In this document: positions 39,155-48,109 of the stretch, one piece after another
How positions within the stretch are numbered: the first letter of the stretch is position 1
Layout: the number at the start of each line of letters is the position of its first letter
From: Pleomorphomonas koreensis DSM 23070
GTDB lineage: Bacteria > Pseudomonadota > Alphaproteobacteria > Rhizobiales > Pleomorphomonadaceae
Direction: 5' to 3'
Assembly (NCBI RefSeq): GCF_000425185.1
Contig: NZ_AULH01000009.1
Span: 146,738-210,737, forward strand
Length of the DNA: 64,000 bases
Made by a program: the position numbers and the translations under genes
Notes under the pieces: model-generated
Databases searched by the model: none
What the model was told of the DNA's origin: nothing
What the model saw: only the letters and a program-made list of their open reading frames with translations

Positions 39155-39317
39155 GGGCAAGGCTGGAGAATGGATGATTCGACCGCGCCACCCTGGCACG
39201 GCCGGCCGGCAAAGTCTCCCGCATTTGACGGCAGCGCTCGCGCCCCATAAGAGAAATTCCAGATCGTCGCGCCCGATCATCGCGGCGGGCGCCGCATCCC
39301 TTTCCGCAGGGCCTCCG

Positions 39318-40436
39318 ATGTCGCACAACAGCTTCGGCCACCTCTTCCGCATCACCACCTGGGGCGAGAGCCACGGCCCGGCGCTCGGCGTCGTCGTCGA
39401 CGGCTGCCCGCCCGGCCTGCCGCTGACGGCCGAGTTCATCCAAGGCTTCCTCGACAAGCGCAAGCCGGGCCAGTCGCGCTTCGTGACGCAGCGGCGCGAG
39501 GACGACCTCGTCGAGATCCTGTCGGGGGTGTTCGAGGACGACCGCACCGGCGGCCCGGTCACCACGGGAACGCCGATCTCGCTGATGATCCGCAACACCG
39601 ACCAGCGCTCCAAGGACTACGGCGACATCCGCGACAAGTATCGCCCCGGCCACGCCGACGTCGCCTACGACCTCAAATACGGCATCCGCGACTATCGCGG
39701 CGGCGGCCGCTCGTCGGCCCGCGAAACGGCGGCACGCGTCGCCGCCGGCGCCGTCGCCCGCAAGGTGATCGACGGTGTGACGGTGCGCGGCGCCCTTGTC
39801 CAGATCGGTACCGAGAAAATCGACCGCGCCAACTGGGACTGGCAGGAAGTGGGCAACAATCCGTTCTTCTGCCCCGACGCTGCCGCCGTTCCCCGCTTCG
39901 AGGCCTATCTCGACCGCGTGCGCAAGGCCGGCTCGTCGGTGGGCGCGGTGATCGAACTGGTCGCCGAGGGTGTGCCGGCCGGCTGGGGCGCCCCCGTCTA
40001 CGGCAAGCTCGACCAGGACCTCGCGTCGGCGCTGATGTCGATCAACGCGGTGAAGGGCGTCGAGATCGGTGACGGCTTCGCGGCGGCCATGCTGTCGGGC
40101 GAGGAGAACGCCGACGAGATGCGCATGGGCAATGACGGCGCCATCCTGTTCGGCTCCAACCACGCCGGCGGCGTGCTTGGCGGCATCTCAAGCGGCCAGC
40201 CGGTGGTGGCGCGCTTCGCCGTCAAGCCGACCTCGTCGATCCTCACCGACCGCCGCTCGGTGTCGGCGGCCGGAGCGGATGTCGACGTGATGACACGCGG
40301 CCGCCACGACCCTTGCGTCGGCATCCGCGCCGTGCCGGTGGGCGAGGCGATGATGGCGCTGGTGCTGGCCGACCACAAGCTGCGCCACAGAGCCCAGACC
40401 GGCCGCGACGGTGCCCTGCCGTTCCCGCTGCGCTGA
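39318..40436 (+). CDS. aroC: Chorismate synthase
   Basis: The 372-residue enzyme eliminates phosphate from EPSP to give chorismate, the last step of the shikimate pathway, and needs reduced FMN. Signatures are [21 protein letters not shown] (about residues 12-31), [34 protein letters not shown] and the late [16 protein letters not shown] and [21 protein letters not shown]. The start at 39318 ([11 protein letters not shown]) is the family N-terminus. Confidence 0.96.
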   Translation: MSHNSFGHLFRITTWGESHGPALGVVVDGCPPGLPLTAEFIQGFLDKRKPGQSRFVTQRREDDLVEILSGVFEDDRTGGPVTTGTPISLMIRNTDQRSKDYGDIRDKYRPGHADVAYDLKYGIRDYRGGGRSSARETAARVAAGAVARKVIDGVTVRGALVQIGTEKIDRANWDWQEVGNNPFFCPDAAAVPRFEAYLDRVRKAGSSVGAVIELVAEGVPAGWGAPVYGKLDQDLASALMSINAVKGVEIGDGFAAAMLSGEENADEMRMGNDGAILFGSNHAGGVLGGISSGQPVVARFAVKPTSSILTDRRSVSAAGADVDVMTRGRHDPCVGIRAVPVGEAMMALVLADHKLRHRAQTGRDGALPFPLR

Positions 40437-40456
40437 GGAATCCCCGGAGGCTGACG

Positions 40457-41695
40457 ATGCTGTTCATCAACGGGGCGATCTTCGACGGCGAGGCGCTGCT
40501 GCCGGCTGGCCATGCGCTGCTCGTCGAGGGCGGCCGCATCGCCCGCATCGCGCCGGGCGCCGCTTTCGCCGGCTATGCCGGCCCGACGATCGATGCCGCC
40601 GGCATGACCATCCTGCCCGGCCTGATCGACTGCCACGCCCATCTGGTGCTCGGCGGCGAACTCAACCCGGCCGCCGCCGTCACCGGCATCTCCCATGTCG
40701 AGCTGACGCTGCGCTGCCTCGAAAATGCGCTGGCGTCGCTGGCCGGCGGCGTCACCTCGCTGCGCGATCTTGGCGGCATCGACCATGTCGAATTGCGGGT
40801 GCGCGACGCCTTCAATTCCGGCCGGGTGTTCGGCCCGACCGTGCGCGCCGCCGGCAAGTTCATCTGCATGACCGGCGGTACCAACTATTTCATCGCCCGT
40901 CAGGCCGACGGCCCCGACGAGGTGGTGAAGGCGGTGCGCGAGCAGATTCACGCCGGCTGCGACTGCGTCAAGCTGATGGCCACCGGCGGCGTGCTGACCC
41001 CCGGCGTCCGGCTGGAGCACGCCCAGTTCACCTGCGAGGAGATGACCGCCGGCGTGAACGAGGCCCGCCGCTTCGGCCGGCCGGTCGCCTCGCACGCCAT
41101 GACGCCGGCCGGCGTGCTCAACGCCGTGCGGGCCGGCGTCGGTTCCATCGAGCACGGCGTGCTGCTCGACGAGGAGTGCATCGACGAGATGCTGGCGCGC
41201 GACGTCGTGCTGGTGCCGACGCTGATGCCCTTCCAGCGCCTCCTGGCGAGCAACGCCGGCGGCGTGCCGGAGTGGGCGATGGAGAAGGCGCGCTGGGCCT
41301 CCGAGCGCCACCGCAAGTCCTTCAAGGCCTATTACGACGCCGGCGGCCGCATCGCCATGGGCGCCGACACCGGCACGCCCTTCAATCCGCACGGCAATGC
41401 CGCCTGGGAGCTGTTCCACATGGTAAGCGCCGGGATGAAGCCGGCCGACGCGCTGAAGGCCGGCACGGCGACCGCCGCCGACCTGCTGCGGCTCGACGAT
41501 CGCGGCCGGCTGAGGGAGGGCTTTGCCGCCGACATCGTCGTCGTTGCCGGCGATCCGCTCGCCGACATCGCCGCCGTCGCCGACCGGGCCGGCCACCGGC
41601 TGATCCTGAAGGACGGCCGCACGGTGCTCGACGGCCGCGCCAGCCCGGCCGGGCACGCGGGGATGCACCTGCGGTTCGGGGCGGTCGGCGTCTGA
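40457..41695 (+). CDS. Amidohydrolase family protein
   Basis: This 412-residue metal-dependent hydrolase has GLIDCHAHL (about residues 55-63) as the HxH metal pair, KLMATGG near the usual carbamylated lysine, VASHAMTPAG and SIEHGVLLDE for the next metal His residues, and MGADTGTP for the catalytic Asp. The layout matches the imidazolonepropionase/prolidase-like group, including Xaa-Pro and aryl dipeptidases. GGAGG lies six bases before the ATG. It follows aroC by 20 bases and may be co-transcribed, though the substrate is unrelated. Confidence 0.85.
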   Translation: MLFINGAIFDGEALLPAGHALLVEGGRIARIAPGAAFAGYAGPTIDAAGMTILPGLIDCHAHLVLGGELNPAAAVTGISHVELTLRCLENALASLAGGVTSLRDLGGIDHVELRVRDAFNSGRVFGPTVRAAGKFICMTGGTNYFIARQADGPDEVVKAVREQIHAGCDCVKLMATGGVLTPGVRLEHAQFTCEEMTAGVNEARRFGRPVASHAMTPAGVLNAVRAGVGSIEHGVLLDEECIDEMLARDVVLVPTLMPFQRLLASNAGGVPEWAMEKARWASERHRKSFKAYYDAGGRIAMGADTGTPFNPHGNAAWELFHMVSAGMKPADALKAGTATAADLLRLDDRGRLREGFAADIVVVAGDPLADIAAVADRAGHRLILKDGRTVLDGRASPAGHAGMHLRFGAVGV

Positions 41696-41701
41696 CGGCT
41701 C

Positions 41702-42160
41702 TCAGATCGGCAACCGGGTCGAGCGCTTCACGGTGCGGAGCGTCAGTTGCGACTGCACGCGCACCACGCCCGGCATCGGCGTCAGGATCTCGCTGTGGAT
41801 GCGTTCGAGGTCGCCGGCGTCGCGATAGACGACGCGCAGCAGATAGTCGTGCTGGCCGGCGAGGAGATAGCACTCGGTGATCTCCGGGATGGCGCGCACC
41901 GCCGCCTCGAAGCGATCGAGGGCGGCGCGGCCCTGGCTGTCGAGCGTCACCGAGACATAGGCGGTGCCGGGCACGCCGGCGATCCGCGGATCGAGGAGGG
42001 CGACGAAGCGGGCGATCAGGCCGCTCTCCTCAAGGAGGCGCGTGCGCCTCAGGCAGGCCGAAGCTGAGAGGTGAACCCGATCCGCCAGTTCGGCATTTGT
42101 CGGTCGGGCATCGTCTTGCAGGGCGGTCAGGATCGCACGATCCGTCGCGTCGAGGCGCAT
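41702..42160 (-). CDS. Lrp/AsnC-family regulator, probably of alanine dehydrogenase
   Basis: The 152-residue protein has an N-terminal helix-turn-helix (LDATDRAILTALQDDARPTNAELADRVHLSASACLRRTRLLEE) and the RAM/AsnC ligand domain, with VTLDSQGRAALDRFEAAVRAIPEITECYLLAGQHDYLLRV. It is divergent from ald, and this pairing usually means that the regulator activates ald in response to alanine. The start at 42160 (MRLDATDR) is the family N-terminus. Confidence 0.9.
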   Translation of the reverse strand: MRLDATDRAILTALQDDARPTNAELADRVHLSASACLRRTRLLEESGLIARFVALLDPRIAGVPGTAYVSVTLDSQGRAALDRFEAAVRAIPEITECYLLAGQHDYLLRVVYRDAGDLERIHSEILTPMPGVVRVQSQLTLRTVKRSTRLPI

Positions 42161-42237
42161 GTGTTGAATTTCCTGCGTTTCAAGGGGCAGACGGCCGAAT
42201 TTTATGCCGATTTTCCTCGCCGGTCTGCCGAATCTCT

Positions 42238-42249
42238 GCAAGAAATTGC
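42238..42249. promoter_or_regulatory. Candidate Lrp operator in the ald promoter region
   Basis: GCAA-GAAA-TTGC is a small perfect dyad with an AT-rich centre, 78 bases before ald and 78 after the Lrp start codon. It resembles the short AT-centred dyads bound by Lrp-type regulators. AT-rich tracts (AATTTTATGCC, GATTTTCC) lie around it. Confidence 0.3.
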
Positions 42250-42326
42250 GCCAAGGCTGGCCAAATATGCGTCATGCCGAACCGGGGCCAATAACCCGGT
42301 GGCAAAACCTGCAGGGGAACATAAAA

Positions 42327-43442
42327 ATGCTTGTCGGTACGCCGAAGGAAATCAAGGACCACGAAGATCGCGTCGGCCTCGTGCCGTCGTCGGTGCGCGA
42401 GCTTGTCGCCGCCGGCCACAAGGTGATGATCGAGAAGAAGGCCGGTGCCGGCATCGGTATCGACGACGCCGCCTATGCGGCGGCCGGCGCCGCCATCGTC
42501 GACACGCCCGACGAAATCTTCGCCAAGGCCGACATGGTGGTCAAGGTGAAGGAGCCGCTTTCCGTCGAGCGCCGGAAGCTGCGCGAGGGGCAGACGCTGT
42601 TCACCTATCTCCATCTGGCGCCCGATCCGGAGCAGGCCGAGGACCTGATGAAGTCCGGCGCCACCTGCATCGCCTACGAGACGGTGACGGCGCCGAACGG
42701 CTCGCTGCCGCTCCTGGCGCCGATGTCGGAAGTGGCCGGCCGCATGGCGCCGCAGGTGGGCGCCGCCGCGCTGGAGAACGCCGCCGGCGGCATGGGCATC
42801 CTGCTCGGTGGCGTCGCCGGCGTGGCGCCGGCCAAGGTGGCGATCCTCGGCGCCGGCGTCGCCGGTACCAACGCCGCCCACGTCGCCCTGGGCATGGGTG
42901 CCGACGTGACGCTGGTCGACAACTCGATCGACGCGCTGCGCCGCGCCATCGCCACCTTCGGCGTGCGCATCAAGACCGCCCATTCCAACAGGGACACGGT
43001 GGCCGAACTGGTGGCCGGCGCCGATCTCGTCATCTCCACGGTGCTGGTGCCGGGCGCCGGCACGCCCAAGCTGATCAGCCGCCAGATGATCGCTTCGATG
43101 AAGAAGGGCTCGGCCTTCGTCGACGTCGCCATCGACCAGGGCGGCGCCTCGGAAACCTCGCGCGCCACCACCCATTCGGCGCCGACCTATATCGAGAGCG
43201 GCGTCGTCCACTATTGCGTCGCCAACATGCCGGGCGGCGTCGCCCGCACCTCGACCTTCGCGCTCAATAACGCCACGCTGCCCTTCGTGCTGGCGCTGGC
43301 GGACAAGGGCTGGAAGGACGCCTGCCGCGACGACATCCATCTCGCCCACGGCCTCAACGTCCATGCCGGCAAGATCACCTACAAGGCGGTGAGCGACGCC
43401 CTCGGCCTCGCCTATCTCGATCCGGCCGAAGCGCTGGCCTGA
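42327..43442 (+). CDS. ald: Alanine dehydrogenase
   Basis: The 371-residue enzyme interconverts L-alanine with pyruvate and ammonia using NAD. The N-terminal VGTPKEIKDHEDRVGLVP is typical; VKVKEPLSVERRKL and LFTYLHLAPD carry the substrate-binding Lys and His. The NAD loop is VAILGAGVAGTNAAHVALGMGADVTLVDNS, and the signature VDVAIDQGG is present. An Lrp regulator is encoded divergently. A large palindrome follows the stop codon. Confidence 0.96.
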   Translation: MLVGTPKEIKDHEDRVGLVPSSVRELVAAGHKVMIEKKAGAGIGIDDAAYAAAGAAIVDTPDEIFAKADMVVKVKEPLSVERRKLREGQTLFTYLHLAPDPEQAEDLMKSGATCIAYETVTAPNGSLPLLAPMSEVAGRMAPQVGAAALENAAGGMGILLGGVAGVAPAKVAILGAGVAGTNAAHVALGMGADVTLVDNSIDALRRAIATFGVRIKTAHSNRDTVAELVAGADLVISTVLVPGAGTPKLISRQMIASMKKGSAFVDVAIDQGGASETSRATTHSAPTYIESGVVHYCVANMPGGVARTSTFALNNATLPFVLALADKGWKDACRDDIHLAHGLNVHAGKITYKAVSDALGLAYLDPAEALA

Positions 43443-43448
43443 CCCTGC

Positions 43449-43507
43449 GACGCATCGGTGGCCCGGCAACAGCCGGGCCATGGTACCGCCGGTCGGGCCG
43501 ATGCGTC
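43449..43507. repeat. Nested palindrome between convergent ald and rlmD-like genes
   Basis: The outer arms are GACGCATCGG (43449-43458) and CCGATGCGTC (43498-43507). The inner stem is TGGCCCGGC-AACA-GCCGGGCCA (43459-43480). The outer arms share the GCATCGG end of the repeat at 13117, so it may be a relative of that element. The rlmD-like stop codon lies in the right arm. It is well placed to stop transcription from both sides. Confidence 0.65.
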
Positions 43508-44738
43508 AGCGCCGCAGCACCGCCACCACCTCGACGTGGCTCGACCACAGGAACTGGTCGACCGGCGTGACGGTTTCGATGCGGTAGCCGCCGTCGACCA
43601 GGGTGCGGAGGTCGCGGGCGAGCGTCGCCGGATTGCAGGAGACGGCGACGACGGTCGGCACCTTGGAGCGGGCGAGCCACAGGCTCTGCTCGGCGGCGCC
43701 GGCGCGCGGCGGATCGAACACCACGGCGTCGATCTTCTCCAGCTCCTTCTCGACGAACGGCCGGCGGGCGAGGTCGCGCCGCTCGGCGGTGATGCGGTGG
43801 CGGCCGGTCATGCCGCGCGCCGCCCGGTCGAGCGCCGCCACGGCGCCGGCTTCGCTTTCGGCGGCCAGCACCTCGGCCTGGCGGGCAAGACGCAGGGCAA
43901 AGGTGCCGACGCCGGAGAAGAGGTCGGCAACGCGCTTCGCCTTCAGCGGCATGGCGGCCGTCACCAGCTCGCCCATGATCGCCTCGGCCTCCGCGGAGGC
44001 TTGCAGAAAGCCGCCCGGCGGCAGCGTCACGGCAACGCCGTCGATGTCGATCGCGGCCGGCCGCCGCTCGACGATCGCCTCGTTGCCGGCCGACAGGCGG
44101 GCGAGGTCGAAGCGTGCCGCAAGCTCGATCAGCGGCAGGCGCAGCCGCTCGACGTCGCGGGCGGCGATGCCGGCCACCGCCACGTCGAGACCGCCGGCGG
44201 TCAGCGTCACGGAAAGGTCGAGCCCGCCCTTCCTCGGCGCGACGAGGCCGGTCAGAGCGGTCAGCGCCGGCAGGGCGTCGAGAAGCTGCGGCCTCACCAC
44301 CGGACACTCCTCGATGGCGACGAGGCGATGGCTGCCGCGTTCGTTGAAGCCGACCAGCGGCCGCCGGCCGGCCATGAGGCCGGCGAAGGTGGCGCGGCGG
44401 CGCGACTGCGGCGGCACGACGCGCGCCTCGCCGACCTCAGGCGCCAGGCCACGGTCGGCCAGCGCGTCGATCACCAGTTGGCGCTTGAAGGCGGCATAAG
44501 GGGCAGGGGCGAGATGCTGGAGCAGGCAGCCGCCGCAGGTGCCGAAGTGCCGGCAGGCCGGATCGATGCGGTCGGGCGAGGCGGCGACGACCTGCGTCAA
44601 CCGGGCGCTGCCGCCCTCGATGTCGGCCTCGATGGTCTCGCCGGCCAGCGCGTAGGGCACGAATAGCGGCCGGCCGTCGGCGGCGGTGGCGACGCCATCG
44701 CCGCGATGGCCGAGGCGTTCGATCAGAAGTTCAGTCAA
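43506..44738 (-). CDS. RlmD/RumA-like RNA uracil-5-methyltransferase
   Basis: The 410-residue protein is a class I methyltransferase. The iron-sulfur site is CRHFGTCGGC with a fourth Cys in EECPVV. The SAM motif is VADLFSGVGTFALRLA (about residues 267-282), the conserved FDPPRAG follows, and the catalytic nucleophile is in VAVSCNPATLARDL (Cys). It methylates a uracil in 23S rRNA or tRNA by analogy with RumA and TrmA. The start is unclear: I use a TTG at 44738 that overlaps the tlyA end by eight bases; an ATG further upstream lies deep inside tlyA. Confidence 0.87.
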   Translation of the reverse strand: MTELLIERLGHRGDGVATAADGRPLFVPYALAGETIEADIEGGSARLTQVVAASPDRIDPACRHFGTCGGCLLQHLAPAPYAAFKRQLVIDALADRGLAPEVGEARVVPPQSRRRATFAGLMAGRRPLVGFNERGSHRLVAIEECPVVRPQLLDALPALTALTGLVAPRKGGLDLSVTLTAGGLDVAVAGIAARDVERLRLPLIELAARFDLARLSAGNEAIVERRPAAIDIDGVAVTLPPGGFLQASAEAEAIMGELVTAAMPLKAKRVADLFSGVGTFALRLARQAEVLAAESEAGAVAALDRAARGMTGRHRITAERRDLARRPFVEKELEKIDAVVFDPPRAGAAEQSLWLARSKVPTVVAVSCNPATLARDLRTLVDGGYRIETVTPVDQFLWSSHVEVVAVLRR

Positions 44739-45465
44739 GGCTGGCTCCGAGAAGATATTCGTGGTTGCCGTCGCCGCCGAGGATGGGCGAGGCGATGAGA
44801 TCGTGGACGCGCCAGCCGTGACGGCCGTCCAGGGCGTCGCGGACACGGTTTGCCGCATCGCGGCCGGTCGTCTCGTCGACGAGCCCGCCCTTGCCGATCG
44901 CCTGCCGCCCCGCCTCGAACTGCGGCTTGACCAGAAAGACGCCGACCGCCGGCCGGCGAGCGAGCGCCAGAGCCGGCGGCAGCGCCAGGGTCAGGGAGAT
45001 GAAGGAGACGTCGGAGACGATCACCTCGGGCGGAAAGGGCAGGTCGCCTGCGGCGAGGTCGCGGGCGTTCAGGCCCTCGATATTGGTGACGCGCGGGTCG
45101 TCGACGAGGCGCGGATGCAACTGGCCATGGCCGACGTCGAGCGCTGCGACGCGGGCGGCGCCCCGTTCGAGCAGCACCTCCGTGAAGCCGCCGGTGGAGG
45201 CGCCGACGTCGAGGCAGTCGCGGCCCGCCACGCCGAAGCCGAAATGGTCGAGGCCGGCGATGAGCTTCAGCGCCGCCCGCGACACATAGGCGCCGGCCGG
45301 ATCGGTAATGGCGAGGTCGGCATCGTCGGCCACGCTGAGGCCGGGCTTGTCGGCCAGCCGGCCGCCGACGGTGACGTGGCCGCGCAAAATGGCGTCGCGC
45401 GCCCTGGCGCGGCTGTCCGCGAGGCCGCGGGCGACGAGAAGCTGATCGAGGCGGGTCTTTGCCAT
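44731..45465 (-). CDS. tlyA: TlyA-family rRNA ribose methyltransferase/hemolysin
   Basis: The 244-residue protein has an N-terminal S4 RNA-binding domain (RLDQLLVARGLADSRARARDAILRG, about residues 5-60) and a FtsJ-like methyltransferase fold with LDVGASTGGFTEVLLERGA and IVSDVSFISL. TlyA adds 2'-O-methyl groups to 16S and 23S rRNA in mycobacteria; the hemolysin name is historical. It overlaps the next gene downstream, so the two RNA methyltransferases form one unit. Confidence 0.93.
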   Translation of the reverse strand: MAKTRLDQLLVARGLADSRARARDAILRGHVTVGGRLADKPGLSVADDADLAITDPAGAYVSRAALKLIAGLDHFGFGVAGRDCLDVGASTGGFTEVLLERGAARVAALDVGHGQLHPRLVDDPRVTNIEGLNARDLAAGDLPFPPEVIVSDVSFISLTLALPPALALARRPAVGVFLVKPQFEAGRQAIGKGGLVDETTGRDAANRVRDALDGRHGWRVHDLIASPILGGDGNHEYLLGASLD

Positions 45466-45506
45466 GCCGCTGATGTGCGGGAGAAGCCGGACTTTGGCAA
45501 GGCCCG

Positions 45507-46802
45507 TCAGGGTGAATCGGCTTCGGCCGGTTCTCGCGACCCGGGAGCCGGCACCACCGGCGTTTGCAGGATGGGATCGTCTGGCGAGGGCGCTTCCGGC
45601 GGAATGGCGCCGCCGACCGGCGCGGTGGAGAAGATCTCGAAGGTTTCCTTCGGGTCGTCCGGCCGCGACGGACGGATGCGCCAGCGCAGGCCGATGAAGC
45701 CGGCCAGCATCAGCTCGACGATCGCCATGAACACGAACAGCGAGCCGTCGCCCCAGCGCTCCATGGCGAAGGAGGCGATCAGCGGCCCGAACACCGCGCC
45801 GACGCCGTTGGCCAGCAGCACGCCGGTGGCCATCTCGACATAGGCCGACTTTTCGGCGCGGTCATAGGCATGGGCGGCGGCCACCGAGTAGCTGGTCAGC
45901 ACAACCATGCCGAGCAGGAAGGCCATCACGAACAGGCCGCTGATGCCGAACGGCAGCAATACGGTGAACAGGCTGGCGGTCGCCGACAGCACCATCACCC
46001 CGGCCAGCACCAGACGACGGTCGACGGCATCCGACAGCCGGCCGACCGGCCACTGCATCAGCGCGCCGCCGATGACGGCGATCGACAGGAAGACGGCCGC
46101 GCCGCCGGGCGACATGCCCCGCCCGATGGCGAATACGGTGACCAGCGACCAGAAGGCGCCATTGGCGATGCCGATCATGAAGGTGCCGGTGAGGCCGACC
46201 GGTGCGATCTTCAGAAGACGAAGCGGCCGGAACTGCACGATGGCGATCGGCGCCGGCTGCGCCGAGGTGGTCAGCGCCACCGGCACCACGGCCAGCGACA
46301 CCAAGAGCGAGGCGGCGGCGAACAGCTCGAAATGCTCGATGGGCGACAGCAACACCATCAGCTGGCCGGCGGTGGTCGTCAGGAAGTTGACGACGATGTA
46401 GACGCTCATGATCAGGCCGCGGTTGTCGTTGCTGGCGCGGTCGTTGAGCCAGCTCTCGATGATCAGGTAGAGGCCGGCCAGGCAGAAGCCGGTGATGGCG
46501 CGAGCGCCGATCCACACCAGCGGGTCGACCACCATCGGATGGATCAGCGTGGTGGCGGCGGCCAGCGATACCAGCGTCGAATAGGCGCGGATGTGGCCGG
46601 CCCTCAGGATGAGATAGGGGCAGGCGAGGCAGCCGACCACGAAGCCGAGATTGTAGGACGACCCCATCAGGCCGATGATCACCGGCGTGAAATGCTCGTG
46701 GAGGCCGCGCAGCGGGATCATCGTGCCGAGCAGCGCGTTGCCGCACAACAGGAAGGCAACGCCGGCCAGGAGCGAGACGAGCGGGGCAAAGGTCTTGGTC
46801 AA
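45507..46802 (-). CDS. MFS transporter of the YcaD type
   Basis: The 431-residue membrane protein has 12 predicted helices. The N-terminal GNALLGTMIPLRG and the loop GSSYNLGFVVGCLACPYL, with RAGHIRAYSTLVSLAAATT, match the YcaD-like major facilitator group. The central loop has the MQWPVGRLSDAVDRR motif in the second half. The last ~45 residues are a hydrophilic Pro/Glu-rich tail. The substrate is unknown. It is upstream of tlyA on the same strand. Confidence 0.85.
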   Translation of the reverse strand: MTKTFAPLVSLLAGVAFLLCGNALLGTMIPLRGLHEHFTPVIIGLMGSSYNLGFVVGCLACPYLILRAGHIRAYSTLVSLAAATTLIHPMVVDPLVWIGARAITGFCLAGLYLIIESWLNDRASNDNRGLIMSVYIVVNFLTTTAGQLMVLLSPIEHFELFAAASLLVSLAVVPVALTTSAQPAPIAIVQFRPLRLLKIAPVGLTGTFMIGIANGAFWSLVTVFAIGRGMSPGGAAVFLSIAVIGGALMQWPVGRLSDAVDRRLVLAGVMVLSATASLFTVLLPFGISGLFVMAFLLGMVVLTSYSVAAAHAYDRAEKSAYVEMATGVLLANGVGAVFGPLIASFAMERWGDGSLFVFMAIVELMLAGFIGLRWRIRPSRPDDPKETFEIFSTAPVGGAIPPEAPSPDDPILQTPVVPAPGSREPAEADSP

Positions 46803-47161
46803 GGATCGAACTCGCGTGCGGGCAAAAAGGCAATGTCTGCCGGCCGGACCGTCGCGATGGTCGCGCCGACGTCAACCGGCATGGATGTCACGACGCGGAA
46901 GGTCGCGAATCTCTACGGCGTTTCCATGAACTTTGTATTTTGAATCGGTTTGGGACAGTTCGTCTGGAAATGCAAGCGTGGCCCGGCCATATTCGGCAGC
47001 TTGAATGCCGGCTGCGGCGCGGCGGCGACAGTCGGGCGCTGGTCCATGTCGGTTCAGGAGGAGTCAGGACGACTCATGCGACACCAACGGGAGTCACTCG
47101 CACGCGTGGGCGACCATGGCGCGCCATGCCATGCCCCGGGTTGCCAGCCGGGGAGGGCGGC
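46803..47161. promoter_or_regulatory. Upstream region with three clustered GANTC sites
   Basis: Within 359 gene-free bases, GAGTC (47061-47065), GACTC (47071-47075) and GAGTC (47091-47095) are three CcrM-type GANTC sites in 35 bases. The first two form an inverted pair GAGTC-AGGAC-GACTC. They lie 66-101 bases before the start of the following hydrolase gene. Methylation-sensitive promoters in Caulobacter have GANTC sites in this position. Nothing else in the stretch is recognisable. Confidence 0.5.
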
Positions 47162-48007
47162 ATGAGCGCCGGTCAGCCGGTCGCCGATTTCGATCCCGTG
47201 CATGGCGTCGCCGAGCCGGTGGCGCCGGGCGTCCGGCGCCTGACCGCCCGCAACGGCGGGCCGCTGACCTTCCGCGGCACCAACTGCTATCTCCTCGGCG
47301 AGGGCGAGATCACCGTCGTCGATCCCGGTCCTGACGATGCGGCGCATGTCGATGAGCTGATGGCGGTGGCCGGCGGATCGATCCGCCGCATCGTCGTTAC
47401 CCACGATCATGCCGACCACAGCGGCGCCGCCCGCCAGCTGGCCGGGCGGACCGGCGCCGAGGTGGTCGGCGCGGCGCCCAACACCGCCGGCCGTTCGCCC
47501 TATCGACCGAACCGGGTGCTCGCCGACGGCGAGACCGTGGAGACGACGGCCGGCCTGCTCCAGGCGATCGCCACGCCCGGCCACACGGCTGGCCATCTGT
47601 CGTTCGATCTCGCCGGCTTGGGGCTGTTGTTTTCCGGCGATCACGTCATGGCCTGGTCGACCAGCGTCGTAGTACCGCCGGATGGCCGCATGGCCGACTA
47701 CATGGCCTCGCTCGATCGCCTCGTGGGCGTCGGCGCCCGCACCTATCTGCCGGGGCACGGCGGCCCGGTGACCGACGGGCTGGCTCGCGTCGAGGAACTG
47801 AAGCGCCATCGTCTGGCGCGCGAGGCGGCCATCCTCAGGGCGCTCGACAGTAAGGCGAGAACCCTTCGCGAGATCGTCGCCGCCGTCTACATCGGCCTCG
47901 ATCCGGCGCTCGCCGATGCCGCCGCGGCCTCGGTCAAGGCTCAAACCGACTGGCTGGAAGAGCGGGGGCTGGTGAGACGGAGCGGCGACCGGCTGAGCCG
48001 CTGCTAG
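47162..48007 (+). CDS. Metallo-beta-lactamase-fold hydrolase (LACTB2-like)
   Basis: The 281-residue protein has THDHADHSGAARQL as the metal motif (about residues 80-93), ATPGHTAGHLSFDL, LLFSGDHVMAW and YLPGHGGPVTDG for the remaining ligands. A C-terminal winged-helix-like domain (about 215-281) with KARTLREIVAAVYIGLDPALADAAAASVKAQTDWLEERGLV is typical of LACTB2-like MBL proteins. Some are RNases, others thioesterases. The start at 47162 has GGGGAGGG upstream. Three GANTC sites precede it. Its stop codon lies inside a palindromic repeat. Confidence 0.85.
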   Translation: MSAGQPVADFDPVHGVAEPVAPGVRRLTARNGGPLTFRGTNCYLLGEGEITVVDPGPDDAAHVDELMAVAGGSIRRIVVTHDHADHSGAARQLAGRTGAEVVGAAPNTAGRSPYRPNRVLADGETVETTAGLLQAIATPGHTAGHLSFDLAGLGLLFSGDHVMAWSTSVVVPPDGRMADYMASLDRLVGVGARTYLPGHGGPVTDGLARVEELKRHRLAREAAILRALDSKARTLREIVAAVYIGLDPALADAAAASVKAQTDWLEERGLVRRSGDRLSRC

Positions 48008-48109
48008 AGCAATTCCAGCAAAAGCGGGAACCGGTTTTGCGTCCGGAATTGCGTCGAAACAAATAGATAGAGCATTTCCGGTGAACCTGATTTCACCGGA
48101 AATGCTCTA
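48005..48109. repeat. Rhizobiales-type double palindromic repeat
   Basis: The first unit has arms GCAATTCC (48009-48016) and GGAATTGC (48045-48052) with inner GCAAAA / TTTTGC. The second is a perfect 18-bp hairpin TAGAGCATTTCCGGTGAA (48068-48085) with its complement at 48092-48109 and a 6-base loop. This tandem (TAGAGCAATTCC ... GGAATTGC ... TAGAGCATTTCC ...) is a known intergenic repeat shape of rhizobial genomes. Both flanking convergent genes end in it: the hydrolase stop TAG and the DUF1499 stop TAG are the ends of the repeat, so it can act as a two-way terminator. Confidence 0.85.
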
